In this document: positions 1 to 8,509 of the stretch, piece by piece | How the letters are laid out: the number at the start of each line of letters is the position of its first letter | Numbering within the stretch: the first letter of the stretch is position 1 | Assembly: GCF_000376265.1 (NCBI RefSeq) | Contig: NZ_AQWU01000070.1 | Location: forward strand, 22,400 to 86,399 | Origin: Thermus igniterrae ATCC 700962 | Lineage (GTDB): Bacteria > Deinococcota > Deinococci > Deinococcales > Thermaceae | Reading direction: 5' to 3' | Length of the DNA: 64,000 bases | The notes under the pieces: model-generated | Database searches by the model: none | Seen by the model: the letters and a program-made list of their open reading frames with translations, nothing else | What the model was told of the DNA's origin: nothing | Program-made: the position numbers and the translations under genes

Positions 1-696
1 CAGCCCCGCCGCCAGCTCACCACCCCCACCTGGAGCGCCATCATCAACCATGGGCGGGCCTACAGCCCCTACACCCTAAACGTGGAGCGCCAGATCCCCT
101 GGCGCACCCTTACAGGGCGGCAACACTTCTACCTGGACCACCCCAACTACCTGGCCTGGGGAGAGCACCTGCCCACCTACAAGCCCAGGCCCGAGGTCTA
201 CATGCTCCAAGAAACGGAGAAAAGCGCCAGGGAGGCTCTGGGCAAGCTGATGAACTACATCACTCCCCACGGCAAGTGGTCCATCCACTCCACCTACTCG
301 GAGAACCACCGCATGATGACCCTCTCCCGGGGCGGCTACCCCATCTGGCTTAACGATAAGGACGCCGCGGAGCTGGGCATCCAGGACAACGACTGGGTGG
401 AGCTCTTCAACGACAACGGCGTCTTCGTCCAGCGGGCCATTGTTTCCGCCCGTATTCCCCGGGGTACGGTCTTCGTGTACCACGCCACGGAGCGGACCGT
501 GGGCATTCCCAAAAGCCCCTTGCGGGGCAAGCGGGCGGGAATGAACAACTCCATCACCCGCGCCCGCCTCAAGCCCGTGCTCATGTCGGGGGGCTACGCC
601 CAGTTCACTTACGCCTTCAACTACTGGGGCCCCGTGGGGGTGAACCGGGACACCTGGGTCTACGTGCGCAAGCTGGACAAGGCCCCCGAGTGGTAA
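1..696 (+). CDS. narG: Respiratory nitrate reductase alpha subunit, C-terminal part (5' truncated by window edge)
   Basis: An open frame runs from base 1 to the TAA at 694-696 and gives the last 231 residues of a molybdopterin oxidoreductase. NarG is the catalytic subunit that reduces nitrate to nitrite with bis-MGD molybdenum on the cytoplasmic face of the membrane. The visible part is the C-terminal cofactor-binding region, with the NarG-like stretch [20 protein letters not shown] and, later, [20 protein letters not shown]. The order narG-narH-narJ-narI follows directly (10 bp to narH), which settles NarG over other DMSO-reductase family members. The N-terminus, the Asp molybdenum ligand and the 4Fe-4S motif lie outside the window. 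Confidence 0.95.
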   Translation, partial: QPRRQLTTPTWSAIINHGRAYSPYTLNVERQIPWRTLTGRQHFYLDHPNYLAWGEHLPTYKPRPEVYMLQETEKSAREALGKLMNYITPHGKWSIHSTYSENHRMMTLSRGGYPIWLNDKDAAELGIQDNDWVELFNDNGVFVQRAIVSARIPRGTVFVYHATERTVGIPKSPLRGKRAGMNNSITRARLKPVLMSGGYAQFTYAFNYWGPVGVNRDTWVYVRKLDKAPEW

Positions 697-706
697 GGAG
701 GAAGCC

Positions 707-2242
707 ATGAAGGTTAGAGCCCACGTTTCCATGCTCTTCCACCTGGACAAGTGCATCGGCTGCCACACGTGCTCCATTGCCTGCAAGAACCTGTGGACCG
801 ACCGCAAAGGTGCGGAGTACATGTGGTGGAACAACGTGGAAACCCGGCCCGGTACCGGGTACCCCACGGGCTGGGAGGACCAGGAGCGCTTCCGGGGCGG
901 CTGGGAGTACAAGGACGGCCACCTGGACCTCCGCCTGCACTCCCGGGCCCAGGGACTTTTCCGTCTCTTCTTTAACCCCGCCCTCCCTTCCCTGGACGAC
1001 TACTACGAACCCTACACCTTCCGCTATAGCGACCTCTTCACCAGCCCGGAAGGGGAGGATCAGCCCACCGCCATCCCCATCTCCATGATCACGGGGGAAC
1101 CCATGACCCCAGGGGCCGGGCCCAACTGGGACGATGACCTCTCGGGAAGCCCCCTCTACGCCGCCAACGATCCCAACCTAAAGGGGCTGGACCCCGAGGT
1201 GCAGGCCCAGCTTTCCGAGATTGAGGGGGTGGTCTTCCAGTACCTGCCCCGCATCTGCAACCACTGCCTGAACCCGGCCTGCGTGGCCGCATGCCCCTCG
1301 GGGGCCATTTACAAGCGGGCGGAGGACGGGGTGGTGCTGGTTAACGAGAACAAGTGCAAGGCATGGCGGATGTGCGTGGCCGCCTGCCCATACAAGAAGG
1401 TCTACTACAACTGGGCCACGGGAAAGAGCGAGAAATGCATTCTCTGCTTCCCCCGCCTGGAGACGGGCCAGGCCCCAGCCTGCGCCCATTCCTGCGTGGG
1501 GCGGATCCGCTACATGGGGGTCCTGCTTTACGATGCCGACCGCATCCCCGAGGCGGCCATGGTCCCGGACGAACGGCTGGTGGAATCCCAGCTGGACATC
1601 ATCCTGGACCCCTTTGATCCCGAGGTCATCGCCGCTGCCAGGGCCGAGGGGTTGGATGAGGGCTGGATCAAGGCAGCCCAGAACTCTCCCCTCTACAAGT
1701 TCGTCAAGGTCTGGCGCCTGGCCCTGCCCTTGCACCCCGAGTACCGGACTCTGGCCATGATGTTCTACGTCCCCCCTCTTTCCCCAGTGGTGGCTACGGT
1801 GGAGAAGGCCCTCAGGGCCAGCCAGGGGAACGGCGGTCTGGTGCGCCTGGACTTGCCCGAAAGCAACCTGGACTTTGAACTCTACGACAATCTGGAAAAG
1901 GCTCGCATGCCCGTGGAGTACCTGGCCAACCTCTTTGCTGCGGGGAAGAAGGAGCTCATTGTCCCCATCCTGAAGAAGCTCTTGGCGGTACGCCTCCTGA
2001 AGCGGCAGGAAAGCTTGGAAGGGGGTGTTACGGAGAAGGCCCTTAGGGTCCTGGCGGATGCCGGGCTCACCCTCGAGGAGGCCGAGGCCATCTACCGCCT
2101 CACCACCTTGCCCACCCTCGAGGAGCGCTTTGTCTTGCCTCCATACCACCGGGAGATGGCCGCCGAGGTCTGGAAAGACCCCCTGGCCGCCAAGGGTGAG
2201 GCCGGTTTTGGCTACGTTCAGCCTCCCGTGCGGGGCGAATAG
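707..2242 (+). CDS. narH: Respiratory nitrate reductase beta subunit, iron-sulfur electron transfer protein
   Basis: This 511-residue protein carries electrons from the NarI haems to NarG. Four ferredoxin-type cysteine clusters are visible: CIGCHTCSIACK near residue 16, CNHCLNPACVAACP near 184, CKAWRMCVAACPYKK near 217 and CILCFPRLETGQAPAC near 244. In the third, a Trp replaces the second Cys, as is usual in NarH, where it gives a 3Fe-4S centre instead of 4Fe-4S. An AGGAGG-like ribosome site sits just before the ATG. The length matches the family. It lies 10 bp after narG and 9 bp before narJ. Confidence 0.97.
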   Translation: MKVRAHVSMLFHLDKCIGCHTCSIACKNLWTDRKGAEYMWWNNVETRPGTGYPTGWEDQERFRGGWEYKDGHLDLRLHSRAQGLFRLFFNPALPSLDDYYEPYTFRYSDLFTSPEGEDQPTAIPISMITGEPMTPGAGPNWDDDLSGSPLYAANDPNLKGLDPEVQAQLSEIEGVVFQYLPRICNHCLNPACVAACPSGAIYKRAEDGVVLVNENKCKAWRMCVAACPYKKVYYNWATGKSEKCILCFPRLETGQAPACAHSCVGRIRYMGVLLYDADRIPEAAMVPDERLVESQLDIILDPFDPEVIAAARAEGLDEGWIKAAQNSPLYKFVKVWRLALPLHPEYRTLAMMFYVPPLSPVVATVEKALRASQGNGGLVRLDLPESNLDFELYDNLEKARMPVEYLANLFAAGKKELIVPILKKLLAVRLLKRQESLEGGVTEKALRVLADAGLTLEEAEAIYRLTTLPTLEERFVLPPYHREMAAEVWKDPLAAKGEAGFGYVQPPVRGE

Positions 2243-2251
2243 GAGGGTGGC

Positions 2252-2764
2252 ATGGTAAACCCCACGCTCTTGGACACCTTGGCCCTGGCCCTGGACTACC
2301 CCATGCCGGGCCGGATGGAGGAGCTCTGGCGGCGCTGGATTGAGTGCCCCCGCGGGCCCGCCAAGCAGAAATTGGAGCGCTTTTTACGCACGGTGGAGGA
2401 GCTTTCCCTGGGGGAATGGGAGGAGCTTTACACCCGCACCCTGGACCTGACCCCCACCACCGCCCCCTACGTGGGCTTCGCCGTCTATGGGGAAAGCTAC
2501 CAGCGCGGGGAGCTCCTCGCCGCCCTGGTCCGGGCCTACCGGGAGCTGAACCTGGACCCGGGTAGCGAACTTCCCGACCACCTGGCTAACGTGCTCCGCT
2601 ACCTGGCCCGGTGTGAGCACACGCTCCCCGAACTGGTGGACATCCTGCCCAAGGCCCTTTCCGAGATGCACAAGACCCTGAAGACATTGGATGCCAAGAA
2701 CCCCTACCTCCTGGTGCTGGAGGCGGTGCAGGAGGCGGTCCAAGGGGTCTTGGCCGGGAGGTGA
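2252..2764 (+). CDS. narJ: Nitrate reductase assembly chaperone NarJ
   Basis: A 170-residue soluble helical protein of the NarJ/TorD (DMSO reductase chaperone) family. NarJ binds apo-NarG, is needed for molybdenum cofactor insertion and holds the NarGH complex until it docks on NarI; it is not part of the final enzyme. Visible family traits are the acidic helical sequence, the segment TTAPYVGFAVYGESYQRGEL near residues 69-88 and the segment LPDHLANVLRYLA. An AGGAGGG ribosome site precedes the ATG, and narI begins 3 bp after the stop, as in the canonical operon. Confidence 0.93.
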   Translation: MVNPTLLDTLALALDYPMPGRMEELWRRWIECPRGPAKQKLERFLRTVEELSLGEWEELYTRTLDLTPTTAPYVGFAVYGESYQRGELLAALVRAYRELNLDPGSELPDHLANVLRYLARCEHTLPELVDILPKALSEMHKTLKTLDAKNPYLLVLEAVQEAVQGVLAGR

Positions 2765-2767
2765 AGG

Positions 2768-3445
2768 ATGAACTGGAACACACTCCTTTTCGGTGTTTTC
2801 CCCTACATCGCCCTTACCCTGGCGGTGGGGGTCACCGCTTACCGCATGGTCTACAGGCCCTTCTCGGTCTCGGCCCAGTCCAGCCAGCTTCTGGAGCAGA
2901 AGCGCCTCTTCTTCGGCTCTACCGCCATGCACTGGGGCCTGGTCCTGGTTCTCCTGGGCCATCTTTTGGCCCTCCTCCTGCCCAAGGGCCTGCTCCTTTG
3001 GAACGCCGTGCCCGTGAGGCTTTATCTCCTGGAGATCACCGGGTTGGGTCTTGGATTTTGGGCTCTGGTGGGCACCTATGTCCTCCTGGCCCGGCGGATC
3101 TCGGTGGCCCGGGTGCGGGCGGCCTCCACGGGCATGGACTACCTGGTCCTGGTCCTGATTCTCCTCTCCGCCCTCTCTGGGGTCCTGACCGCCCTCTTCT
3201 ACCGTTACGGGAGCTTCTGGTTCCCCGCGGTCATGACCCCCTACCTCTGGAGCGTCCTCACCCTGCAGCCCCGGCCTGAGCTCCTCCTGGACCTACCCTT
3301 CTGGATCAAGTTCCACGTCTTCAACTTCTGGCTCCTTGTGGCCGTTTTCCCCTTCTCCCGCTTGGTCCACGTGATCACTGTACCTCTGGGCTATCTCCTA
3401 AGGCCCTGGCAAATCGTGGTTTGGGTGCGCAAGCTGGCGAGGTGA
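2768..3445 (+). CDS. narI: Respiratory nitrate reductase gamma subunit, membrane dihaem cytochrome b
   Basis: A 225-residue integral membrane protein with about five hydrophobic helices. NarI oxidises quinol and passes electrons through two b haems to NarH. Candidate axial His ligands are seen in the second helix (HWGLVLVLLGH) and in the last helices (KFHVFNFW and LVHVITVPLGYL), the pattern of the nitrate reductase gamma family. The length is normal. It is 3 bp after narJ and 3 bp before the first transporter, so it is almost certainly in one transcript with them. Confidence 0.95.
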   Translation: MNWNTLLFGVFPYIALTLAVGVTAYRMVYRPFSVSAQSSQLLEQKRLFFGSTAMHWGLVLVLLGHLLALLLPKGLLLWNAVPVRLYLLEITGLGLGFWALVGTYVLLARRISVARVRAASTGMDYLVLVLILLSALSGVLTALFYRYGSFWFPAVMTPYLWSVLTLQPRPELLLDLPFWIKFHVFNFWLLVAVFPFSRLVHVITVPLGYLLRPWQIVVWVRKLAR

Positions 3446-3448
3446 GCT

Positions 3449-4780
3449 ATGGTTCACGATCCTGTGCAGCTGGAAAAGGAGCGCCCCGAGCGGCTTAGGG
3501 TCCTCTGGCTTTCCACCCTGGGCTTCACCCTGATGTTCGCCGTGTGGCTGATGTTCGGGGTGCTGGGGGTGCCCATCCGCAAGGAGTTTGGCCTTACGGA
3601 CGTGCAGCTTTCCTGGATTTCGGCGGTGGCCATCCTGAATGGCTCCCTGTGGCGCATGGTGACGGGCATCCTGGCCGACCGCTACGGGGGCAAGCTGGTC
3701 TTCACCCTCATGCTCTTTTTCACCGCCATCCCGGCCTACTTGGTTTCCCGCGCCGGGAGCTACCAGGAACTCCTCCTTTACGCCTTCTTGGTGGGCTTTG
3801 CCGGGAACGCTTTCAGCGTGGGCATCGCCTGGAACTCCGCCTGGTTCCCCAAGGAGCAGCAGGGCTTTGCCCTGGGCCTTTTCGGGGCGGGGAACGTGGG
3901 GGCTAGCGTCACCAAGTTCATCGGCCCCGCCCTCATCGCCAGCGTTCCCGCTACCGGTTACCTGGGAGGCCTTGTCCCCGGAGGTTGGCGCTTCATCCCC
4001 TTCCTCTATGCCGTGCTTCTGGTGCTGATGGGCTTTGTCATGTGGTTCGGCACCCCCAGGCGGGACAAGCGGCCGGGGCAGGGGCGGCCCCTTTGGGAGA
4101 TGCTCAGACCCCTCCGCCACATCCGGGTTTGGCGCTTCAGCCTCTACTACGTGGTCGTCTTCGGCGCCTACGTGGCCCTTTCCGCCTGGTTGCCCAAGTA
4201 CTACGTGGACGTCTTCGGCCTGCCCCTCCACCAGGCCGCTTTGCTCACCGCTCTTTTCATCTTCCCGGCAAGCCTTTTGAGGCCGGTGGGGGGGTACTTC
4301 TCCGACCGCCTGGGGGCCAGGCGCGTCATGTACTGGACCTTCTGGAGCATCCTCATTCCCTCGGCCATCCTCATGATGCCTGAAGGTCACATCGTGCTCT
4401 ACACCAAGGCGGGCCCCAAGGAGGTCATGCAGTTCACCATGAACGTCTGGCTCTTCACCTTCTTGGTCTTCATCATCGGCGTGGGAATGGGCATTGGCAA
4501 GGCTGCGGTGTACAAGCACATTCCCACCTACTTCCCTCAGGACGTGGGGGCAGTGGGCGGGTTGGTGGGGATGCTGGGGGCCCTGGGGGGCTTCTTCCTC
4601 CCGCCCCTCTTCGCCTACGCCCAGGCCTGGACCGGCCTGCCCCAGATGACCTTCTTCGTCCTCTTCCTCCTCACGGCCATTGCTTTCCTCTGGATGCACC
4701 TCACGGTGATCCAGCTTTTGCAACAAGAGGCCAAGCACCTGAAGCACGACTTTGAACTGAAAGGAGACCGTCCATGCTGA
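3449..4780 (+). CDS. narK1: Nitrate/nitrite transporter, NarK family (first copy)
   Basis: A 443-residue major facilitator superfamily protein with about 12 transmembrane helices. The nitrate-signature loop GAGNVGASVTKFIGP (about residues 145-160) and a second glycine-rich element VGMGIGKAAVYKHIP (about 345-360) mark the NarK/NNP family. Thermus nar operons are known to carry two such transporters next to narI. NarK1-type proteins usually import nitrate with protons, but the substrate and direction cannot be read from sequence. The stop overlaps the next start by 7 bp, implying coupled translation with the second copy. Confidence 0.92.
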   Translation: MVHDPVQLEKERPERLRVLWLSTLGFTLMFAVWLMFGVLGVPIRKEFGLTDVQLSWISAVAILNGSLWRMVTGILADRYGGKLVFTLMLFFTAIPAYLVSRAGSYQELLLYAFLVGFAGNAFSVGIAWNSAWFPKEQQGFALGLFGAGNVGASVTKFIGPALIASVPATGYLGGLVPGGWRFIPFLYAVLLVLMGFVMWFGTPRRDKRPGQGRPLWEMLRPLRHIRVWRFSLYYVVVFGAYVALSAWLPKYYVDVFGLPLHQAALLTALFIFPASLLRPVGGYFSDRLGARRVMYWTFWSILIPSAILMMPEGHIVLYTKAGPKEVMQFTMNVWLFTFLVFIIGVGMGIGKAAVYKHIPTYFPQDVGAVGGLVGMLGALGGFFLPPLFAYAQAWTGLPQMTFFVLFLLTAIAFLWMHLTVIQLLQQEAKHLKHDFELKGDRPC

Positions 4781-6105
4781 AGACCGCAAAGGGCACCTGG
4801 CTCACAGAGTGGAACCCGGAAGACCCCACGCGCTGGGATTCCCGGCTCGCCTGGCGTACCCTCTGGATCACTACCTTCAACCTAACTTTGGCCTTCATCA
4901 CCTGGTTCGTGGTGAGCGCCCTGGTGGTGCGCTTGCCCAAGGTGGGGTTTGAGCTCTCCACCACCCAGCTCTTCTGGCTCACGGCCATGCCTGGCCTGGC
5001 TGGGGGCACCTTGCGCATCGTCTGGACCTTCCTGCCCCCCATCCTGGGTACCAGGCACCTGGTCACCTTCTCCACCCTGCTGCTCCTCATCCCCCTTCTG
5101 GGTTGGAGCGTGGCCGTCCAGAATACCGGGACTCCCTACTGGGTTCTCCTCCTTCTGGCCTTCTTGGCCGGGATCGGCGGGGGGAACTTCTCGGGTTTCA
5201 TGCCCTCCACCAGCTACTTCTTCCCCAGGCGGCTTCAGGGTACGGCCCTTGCCCTGCAAGCCGGCATCGGCAACTTCGGGGTCTCGGTGGTGCAGTTCGT
5301 CACCCCTTGGATCATCGGCTTTGCCCTCTTCGGTTCCCTGCTGGGTGGGCCCCAGACCTTCACCCCTAAGCCCGGGGTTTCCCAGCCCATCTGGCTGCAG
5401 AACGCCACCTTCATCTGGGTTCCCTTCGTGCTCCTGGGGGCCCTTTTGGCCTGGATCTACCTGCGGAGCGTTCCCATCCGGGCCAACTTCCGCGAGCAGT
5501 TTGACATCTTCCGCGACAAACACACCTGGGTCATGACCAGCCTGTACATCATGACCTTCGGCTCCTTCTCCGGGTTTTCCGCCATCTTCCCCCTTTTGAT
5601 CCGGGAGGTGTACGGGAAGTTTGACGGGGCCCCCGACCCCTTGCGCTACGCCTTCTTGGGGCCTTTGGTGGGCTCCCTTTCCCGGATCCTCGCAGGGCCC
5701 CTCACCGACCGTTTTGGCGGAGCCATCGTGACCCAGGTTTCGGCGCTGGGCATCTTCCTATCAGCCCTCCTGGTTACCCTGTACACCCGGCCGACTTCCC
5801 TGGAACAGTTCCCTATGTTCGTGGGGGCTATGTTGGCCGTCTTCTTCTTCGCCGGGGTGGGGAACGCCAGCACCTTCAAGCAGATGCCCATGATCTTCCC
5901 GCCCCGGCAGGCGGGTGGGGTCATCGGCTGGACGGCGGCCATCGGCGCTTACGGGCCCTTTATCTTCTCCACACTAGCCGCTTACACCCAAAAGGCCACG
6001 GGGGGCTTTACCGCCTTTTTCTACGGCCTCATGGTCTTCTACGCTCTGAACCTCTTCCTGAACTGGTACTACTATGCCCGCAAGGGGGCGGAGAAGCCCT
6101 GTTGA
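4774..6105 (+). CDS. narK2: Nitrate/nitrite transporter, NarK family (second copy, NarK2/NarT)
   Basis: A second 443-residue NarK-family MFS protein with a slightly longer hydrophilic N-terminus than narK1. It has the nitrate signature GIGNFGVSVVQFVTPW and the second motif FFFAGVGNASTFKQMP. The two copies are clearly divergent, so this is an old paralogous pair. In other bacteria such pairs divide nitrate uptake and nitrate/nitrite exchange; that split is an inference here. The gene ends the nar transcription unit: a GC-rich hairpin with a T-run begins 19 bp after the stop. Confidence 0.92.
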   Translation: MLKTAKGTWLTEWNPEDPTRWDSRLAWRTLWITTFNLTLAFITWFVVSALVVRLPKVGFELSTTQLFWLTAMPGLAGGTLRIVWTFLPPILGTRHLVTFSTLLLLIPLLGWSVAVQNTGTPYWVLLLLAFLAGIGGGNFSGFMPSTSYFFPRRLQGTALALQAGIGNFGVSVVQFVTPWIIGFALFGSLLGGPQTFTPKPGVSQPIWLQNATFIWVPFVLLGALLAWIYLRSVPIRANFREQFDIFRDKHTWVMTSLYIMTFGSFSGFSAIFPLLIREVYGKFDGAPDPLRYAFLGPLVGSLSRILAGPLTDRFGGAIVTQVSALGIFLSALLVTLYTRPTSLEQFPMFVGAMLAVFFFAGVGNASTFKQMPMIFPPRQAGGVIGWTAAIGAYGPFIFSTLAAYTQKATGGFTAFFYGLMVFYALNLFLNWYYYARKGAEKPC

Positions 6106-6123
6106 ATCCAGGCCTGCCTGGTG

Positions 6124-6147
6124 GCCCCGCCTTTGGCGGGGGCTTTT
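6124..6147 (+). terminator. Rho-independent terminator of the nar operon
   Basis: The arms CCCCGCC (6125-6131) and GGCGGGG (6135-6141) are separated by TTT and followed by GCTTTT. The hairpin lies right after narK2 and before the next promoter region, separating the nar operon from the downstream cassette. Confidence 0.85.
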
Positions 6148-6152
6148 CCCTT

Positions 6153-6164
6153 TGACCCAGGTCA
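6153..6164. promoter_or_regulatory. Candidate operator, palindrome TGACC-CA-GGTCA
   Basis: A perfect 5-bp inverted repeat, TGACCCAGGTCA, continues as TGGC and lies 39 bp before the ATG at 6204. A site differing only in its two central bases lies 36 bp before the ATG at 8563. The shared sequence, spacing and neighbourhood suggest a binding site for one regulator of both units. No clear -10 or -35 pair was identified around it, and the protein is unknown. Confidence 0.55.
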
Positions 6165-6203
6165 TGGCGAAAGGGGAACTGGCCCGGGGAAACTGAGGGC
6201 GCT

Positions 6204-6422
6204 ATGGAGCTGGACGTTCGCACCATACCCCCAAGAGAGCGGCACCCACGGATTTTTGGCGTCTTTGACAGCTTGAAGCCGGGGCAGAGCTTCGTTTTGG
6301 TCAACGACCACGACCCCAAACCCCTCTACTACCAGCTCATGGCCGAGCGCCCGGGCCAGGTGGACTGGACCTATTTGGAGGAGGGCCCGGAGGTATGGCG
6401 GGTGCGGATCGGGAAGAAGTAG
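6204..6422 (+). CDS. DUF2249 small protein
   Basis: A 72-residue acidic-basic protein of the DUF2249 family. Typical family features are the opening ELDVRTIPPRERHPRIFGVF, the LKPGQSFVLVNDHDPKPLYYQL segment split around residues 24-45 and a C-terminal W-x-V-R-I strand. DUF2249 domains resemble the SirA/TusA fold and are often encoded next to nitrite or nitric oxide reductase genes, but their activity is not established. The first gene of the post-nar cassette; its end overlaps the next start by 28 bp. Confidence 0.85.
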   Translation: MELDVRTIPPRERHPRIFGVFDSLKPGQSFVLVNDHDPKPLYYQLMAERPGQVDWTYLEEGPEVWRVRIGKK

Positions 6423-7216
6423 TCCGCCCCGAGATGAAGGTGGCGGAGGTCCTAAAGCGCTGGCCCCACCTCCTCGAGGTCCTGGTGGCGGCAAGCCCCG
6501 CCTTCCAGAAGCTCAAAAACCCCCTCCTCCGCCGCACCATGCCCAACCTGGTCACCGTGGCCCAGGCGGCGAGGATCGGAGGCCTGGAGCCGGAGGAGCT
6601 CGTGGCAAGGCTCAACCGGGCCCTGGGGGTGGAGGCCAGGCCCCCCGTGGCCAAGGCGGAGGAGAGCCTCCTCGGCACCCCGCCCCCTCCCTGGCTTTCC
6701 GCCCCCGTGGGCTTCCGGCTGGACGTCCGGCCTACCCTCGAGGCGGGAGGGGAGCCTTTCCAGGCCATCATGGCGGCGGCCAAGGAGGTGAAGCCCGGGG
6801 AGAGGCTCGTGCTGGAGGTGCTCTTTGAGCCCATACCTCTCTACAAGGTCCTGGGGAAGCAAGGCTTCCTGGCCTGGTGCGAGCGGCTTGGGGAAAGGCA
6901 CTACCGGGCCCACTTCTACCGACAGGAGGTGGGGGAGGGGAGGAAGGGGGAAAGGGACCATGCCGCCCCCCTCACCGAGGCGGACTGGGAGGACTTCCAG
7001 GCCGAGGTCTTCATTGAGGAGAACCTGGAGCCTCCTTTGCCCATGATGCGGGTCCTCGAGGCCCTGGCCGCCCTCAAACCGGGGGAGAAGCTTCTCGTCC
7101 ACCACGTGCGCAGGCCCATCCACCTCCTCGCCCGCCTCGAGGAGGAGGGGCACGCTTACCTGCTCAAGGACCTGGGCCCGGGGCAGGTGAAGATCCTGAT
7201 CCGGAAAGGGGGGTAG
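6395..7216 (+). CDS. DUF1858 domain protein with two DUF2249-like domains
   Basis: A 273-residue soluble protein. Residues about 12-75 fit DUF1858 (RPEMKVAEVLKRWPHLLEVL onward), a helical domain often fused to hybrid-cluster or redox proteins. Two DUF2249-like repeats follow: about residues 105-185 (RLDVRPTLEAGG, VKPGERLVLEVLFEPIPLYK) and about 205-273 (LKPGEKLLVHHVRRPIHLL). The start at 6395 overlaps the previous gene; an alternative ATG at 6434 would cut into DUF1858, so the longer form is preferred. The role is unknown; the context suggests nitrogen-oxide respiration or NO handling. Confidence 0.8.
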   Translation: MAGADREEVVRPEMKVAEVLKRWPHLLEVLVAASPAFQKLKNPLLRRTMPNLVTVAQAARIGGLEPEELVARLNRALGVEARPPVAKAEESLLGTPPPPWLSAPVGFRLDVRPTLEAGGEPFQAIMAAAKEVKPGERLVLEVLFEPIPLYKVLGKQGFLAWCERLGERHYRAHFYRQEVGEGRKGERDHAAPLTEADWEDFQAEVFIEENLEPPLPMMRVLEALAALKPGEKLLVHHVRRPIHLLARLEEEGHAYLLKDLGPGQVKILIRKGG

Positions 7217-7229
7217 GCCTTCAAAGCCC

Positions 7230-7667
7230 ATGGGCTTTTGGCACTTCCTCTTCATCCGGGCGGCTCTTTTATACCTTATCTACACCGCCCTCTTGGGCAC
7301 GCTTTTCTACTTCTTCCCAGGGCTGGTGGGGCCCTTCAGGCCCTCCCACGTGCACGCCGGGCTGGTGGGCTTCTTCCTGCAGATGGTCATGGGGGTGGCC
7401 TACTGGATGATGCCGAGGCCGGGAGGCTTGAGGCAGGATGCCCTCGAGGCCCTCACCTTCCTTCTCCTCAATGCCGGCCTCCTCCTGAGGCTTTTCCTGG
7501 AGCCCCTCCACCTCCTGGGCCAGGAGGGGCTGCGCCCTTGGCTCGGGCTTTCCGGGGGGCTCCAGCTTCTCGCCACCTTGGTCTTCGCCTTGGCCATGCG
7601 TAGGCGGGTGGTCACGGGGGATATGCTGAGGAAAATGCGCGAGGAGCGGGAAAGGAGAGGAGGATGA
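7230..7667 (+). CDS. Small His-containing membrane protein, haem-copper oxidase subunit I-like
   Basis: A 145-residue protein with four predicted transmembrane helices. The motif SHVHAGLVGFFLQMVMGVAY followed by WMMPR resembles the His-bearing helix of haem-copper oxidase subunit I-like proteins (compare HxHxGLxGW...GVxYWMxPR). It is far too short for a catalytic oxidase or NO reductase subunit and lacks the full set of haem and copper His residues. It may be a haem-binding or electron-transfer partner of the larger relative at 8563. The next start overlaps its stop by 4 bp. Confidence 0.72.
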   Translation: MGFWHFLFIRAALLYLIYTALLGTLFYFFPGLVGPFRPSHVHAGLVGFFLQMVMGVAYWMMPRPGGLRQDALEALTFLLLNAGLLLRLFLEPLHLLGQEGLRPWLGLSGGLQLLATLVFALAMRRRVVTGDMLRKMREERERRGG

Positions 7668-8506
7668 AGCCGGTCGTCGTCTGGGAGGAGGCCCTCGTTC
7701 TGGACCTACCGCCCCTGCCGGAGGAGGTTTTCGCTGACCTCTTGGCCTTCGGGGGGCTGGGGGAGGAGGCCAGACGGGCCATGCGCCTGGATGCGGAAAG
7801 GCTTCTGGAGGGGGCCGCAGCCTTTGTGGCCCGGGTCTACGACCACCTGAGCCGCCATCCCGGCACCGCCCGCGCCCTGGGCTGGGAGGGGAGGGTGCCC
7901 GAGGAGGAGCTTTACCTGCGTAGGGCTTTTTTCTCCGCCTGGCTGGCCCGCACCTTCGGGGTGGATACCTCCCCCGAGTTTGCCCGGGAGGTGTATAGGG
8001 CGGGCCTCTGGCATGGGGGGCTTGGGCCCAAGGCGGCCCTCATCCCCCCGGAGTACGTGGGCCTGGCCTTCGCCGAGGTGGGGCGGTACGTGGCGGAGCG
8101 GGTGGGGGACGTGGGGCCTTGGCTGGTTTATCTGGCTGCCCAGGTGGAGGTGATGCGCAAGGGCTTTGACGCCGCCCTGGCCCTGAAGGAAGGGAGGGCA
8201 CGTGTGAGCTTCCAGGCGCTGGGGCTGGCCTACCCCGCCCTGCCCAAGCCCGTGGCCCTGCAGGCAGGAAGCGTGGGGGAGGCGCTTGGCAAGGTCTTCG
8301 CCGCCCACCCCGCCCTGCGGGACCTGGCCCTCGAGGCCCTCCCCGCCGAGGAGGAGGTGGGGCTTTGGCTTTCCCCCAAGACCCTCTACTCCCTGCGCCC
8401 CCGCTGGGCGGTGCTTCGCAATGGCCGGGATGTGCGGTATCTGGAGGGGCTGGCCACTCCGTTGGGAGAGGGGGACCTCCTCACCCTCCTACCCCCGGGG
8501 CGGTGA
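7664..8506 (+). CDS. Protoglobin-like haem domain fused to a MoaD/ThiS-like domain
   Basis: A 280-residue soluble protein. Residues about 15-175 look like a globin-coupled-sensor/protoglobin domain: the all-helical pattern includes YRAGLWHGGLG with a candidate proximal His at 117, followed by IPPEYVGLAF, similar to the sensor-globin HxxIGLxPxWY motif. Residues about 185-280 match a MoaD-like beta-grasp fold (NGRDVRYLEGLATPLGEGD, then LLTLLPP). The protein ends PPGR instead of the Gly-Gly needed for thiocarboxylate chemistry, so classical sulfur-carrier activity is unlikely. It could sense NO or O2 for this nar-linked cassette. Its name and partner are unknown to me. Confidence 0.7.
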   Translation: MKPVVVWEEALVLDLPPLPEEVFADLLAFGGLGEEARRAMRLDAERLLEGAAAFVARVYDHLSRHPGTARALGWEGRVPEEELYLRRAFFSAWLARTFGVDTSPEFAREVYRAGLWHGGLGPKAALIPPEYVGLAFAEVGRYVAERVGDVGPWLVYLAAQVEVMRKGFDAALALKEGRARVSFQALGLAYPALPKPVALQAGSVGEALGKVFAAHPALRDLALEALPAEEEVGLWLSPKTLYSLRPRWAVLRNGRDVRYLEGLATPLGEGDLLTLLPPGR

Positions 8507-8509
8507 GGG

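Noticed and set aside
3398..4789. Long minus-strand open frames opposite the nar genes and many others (for example 463 residues here and 717 residues at 13806-15959)
   Set aside because: They are antisense shadows of clear genes; their Gly/Pro/His-rich translations reflect high GC at third positions.
7664..8506. Calling the globin-MoaD protein DnrS, the Thermus nitrate regulator
   Set aside because: I cannot confirm the domain content of DnrS from memory, and this protein has no recognisable DNA-binding or kinase part.
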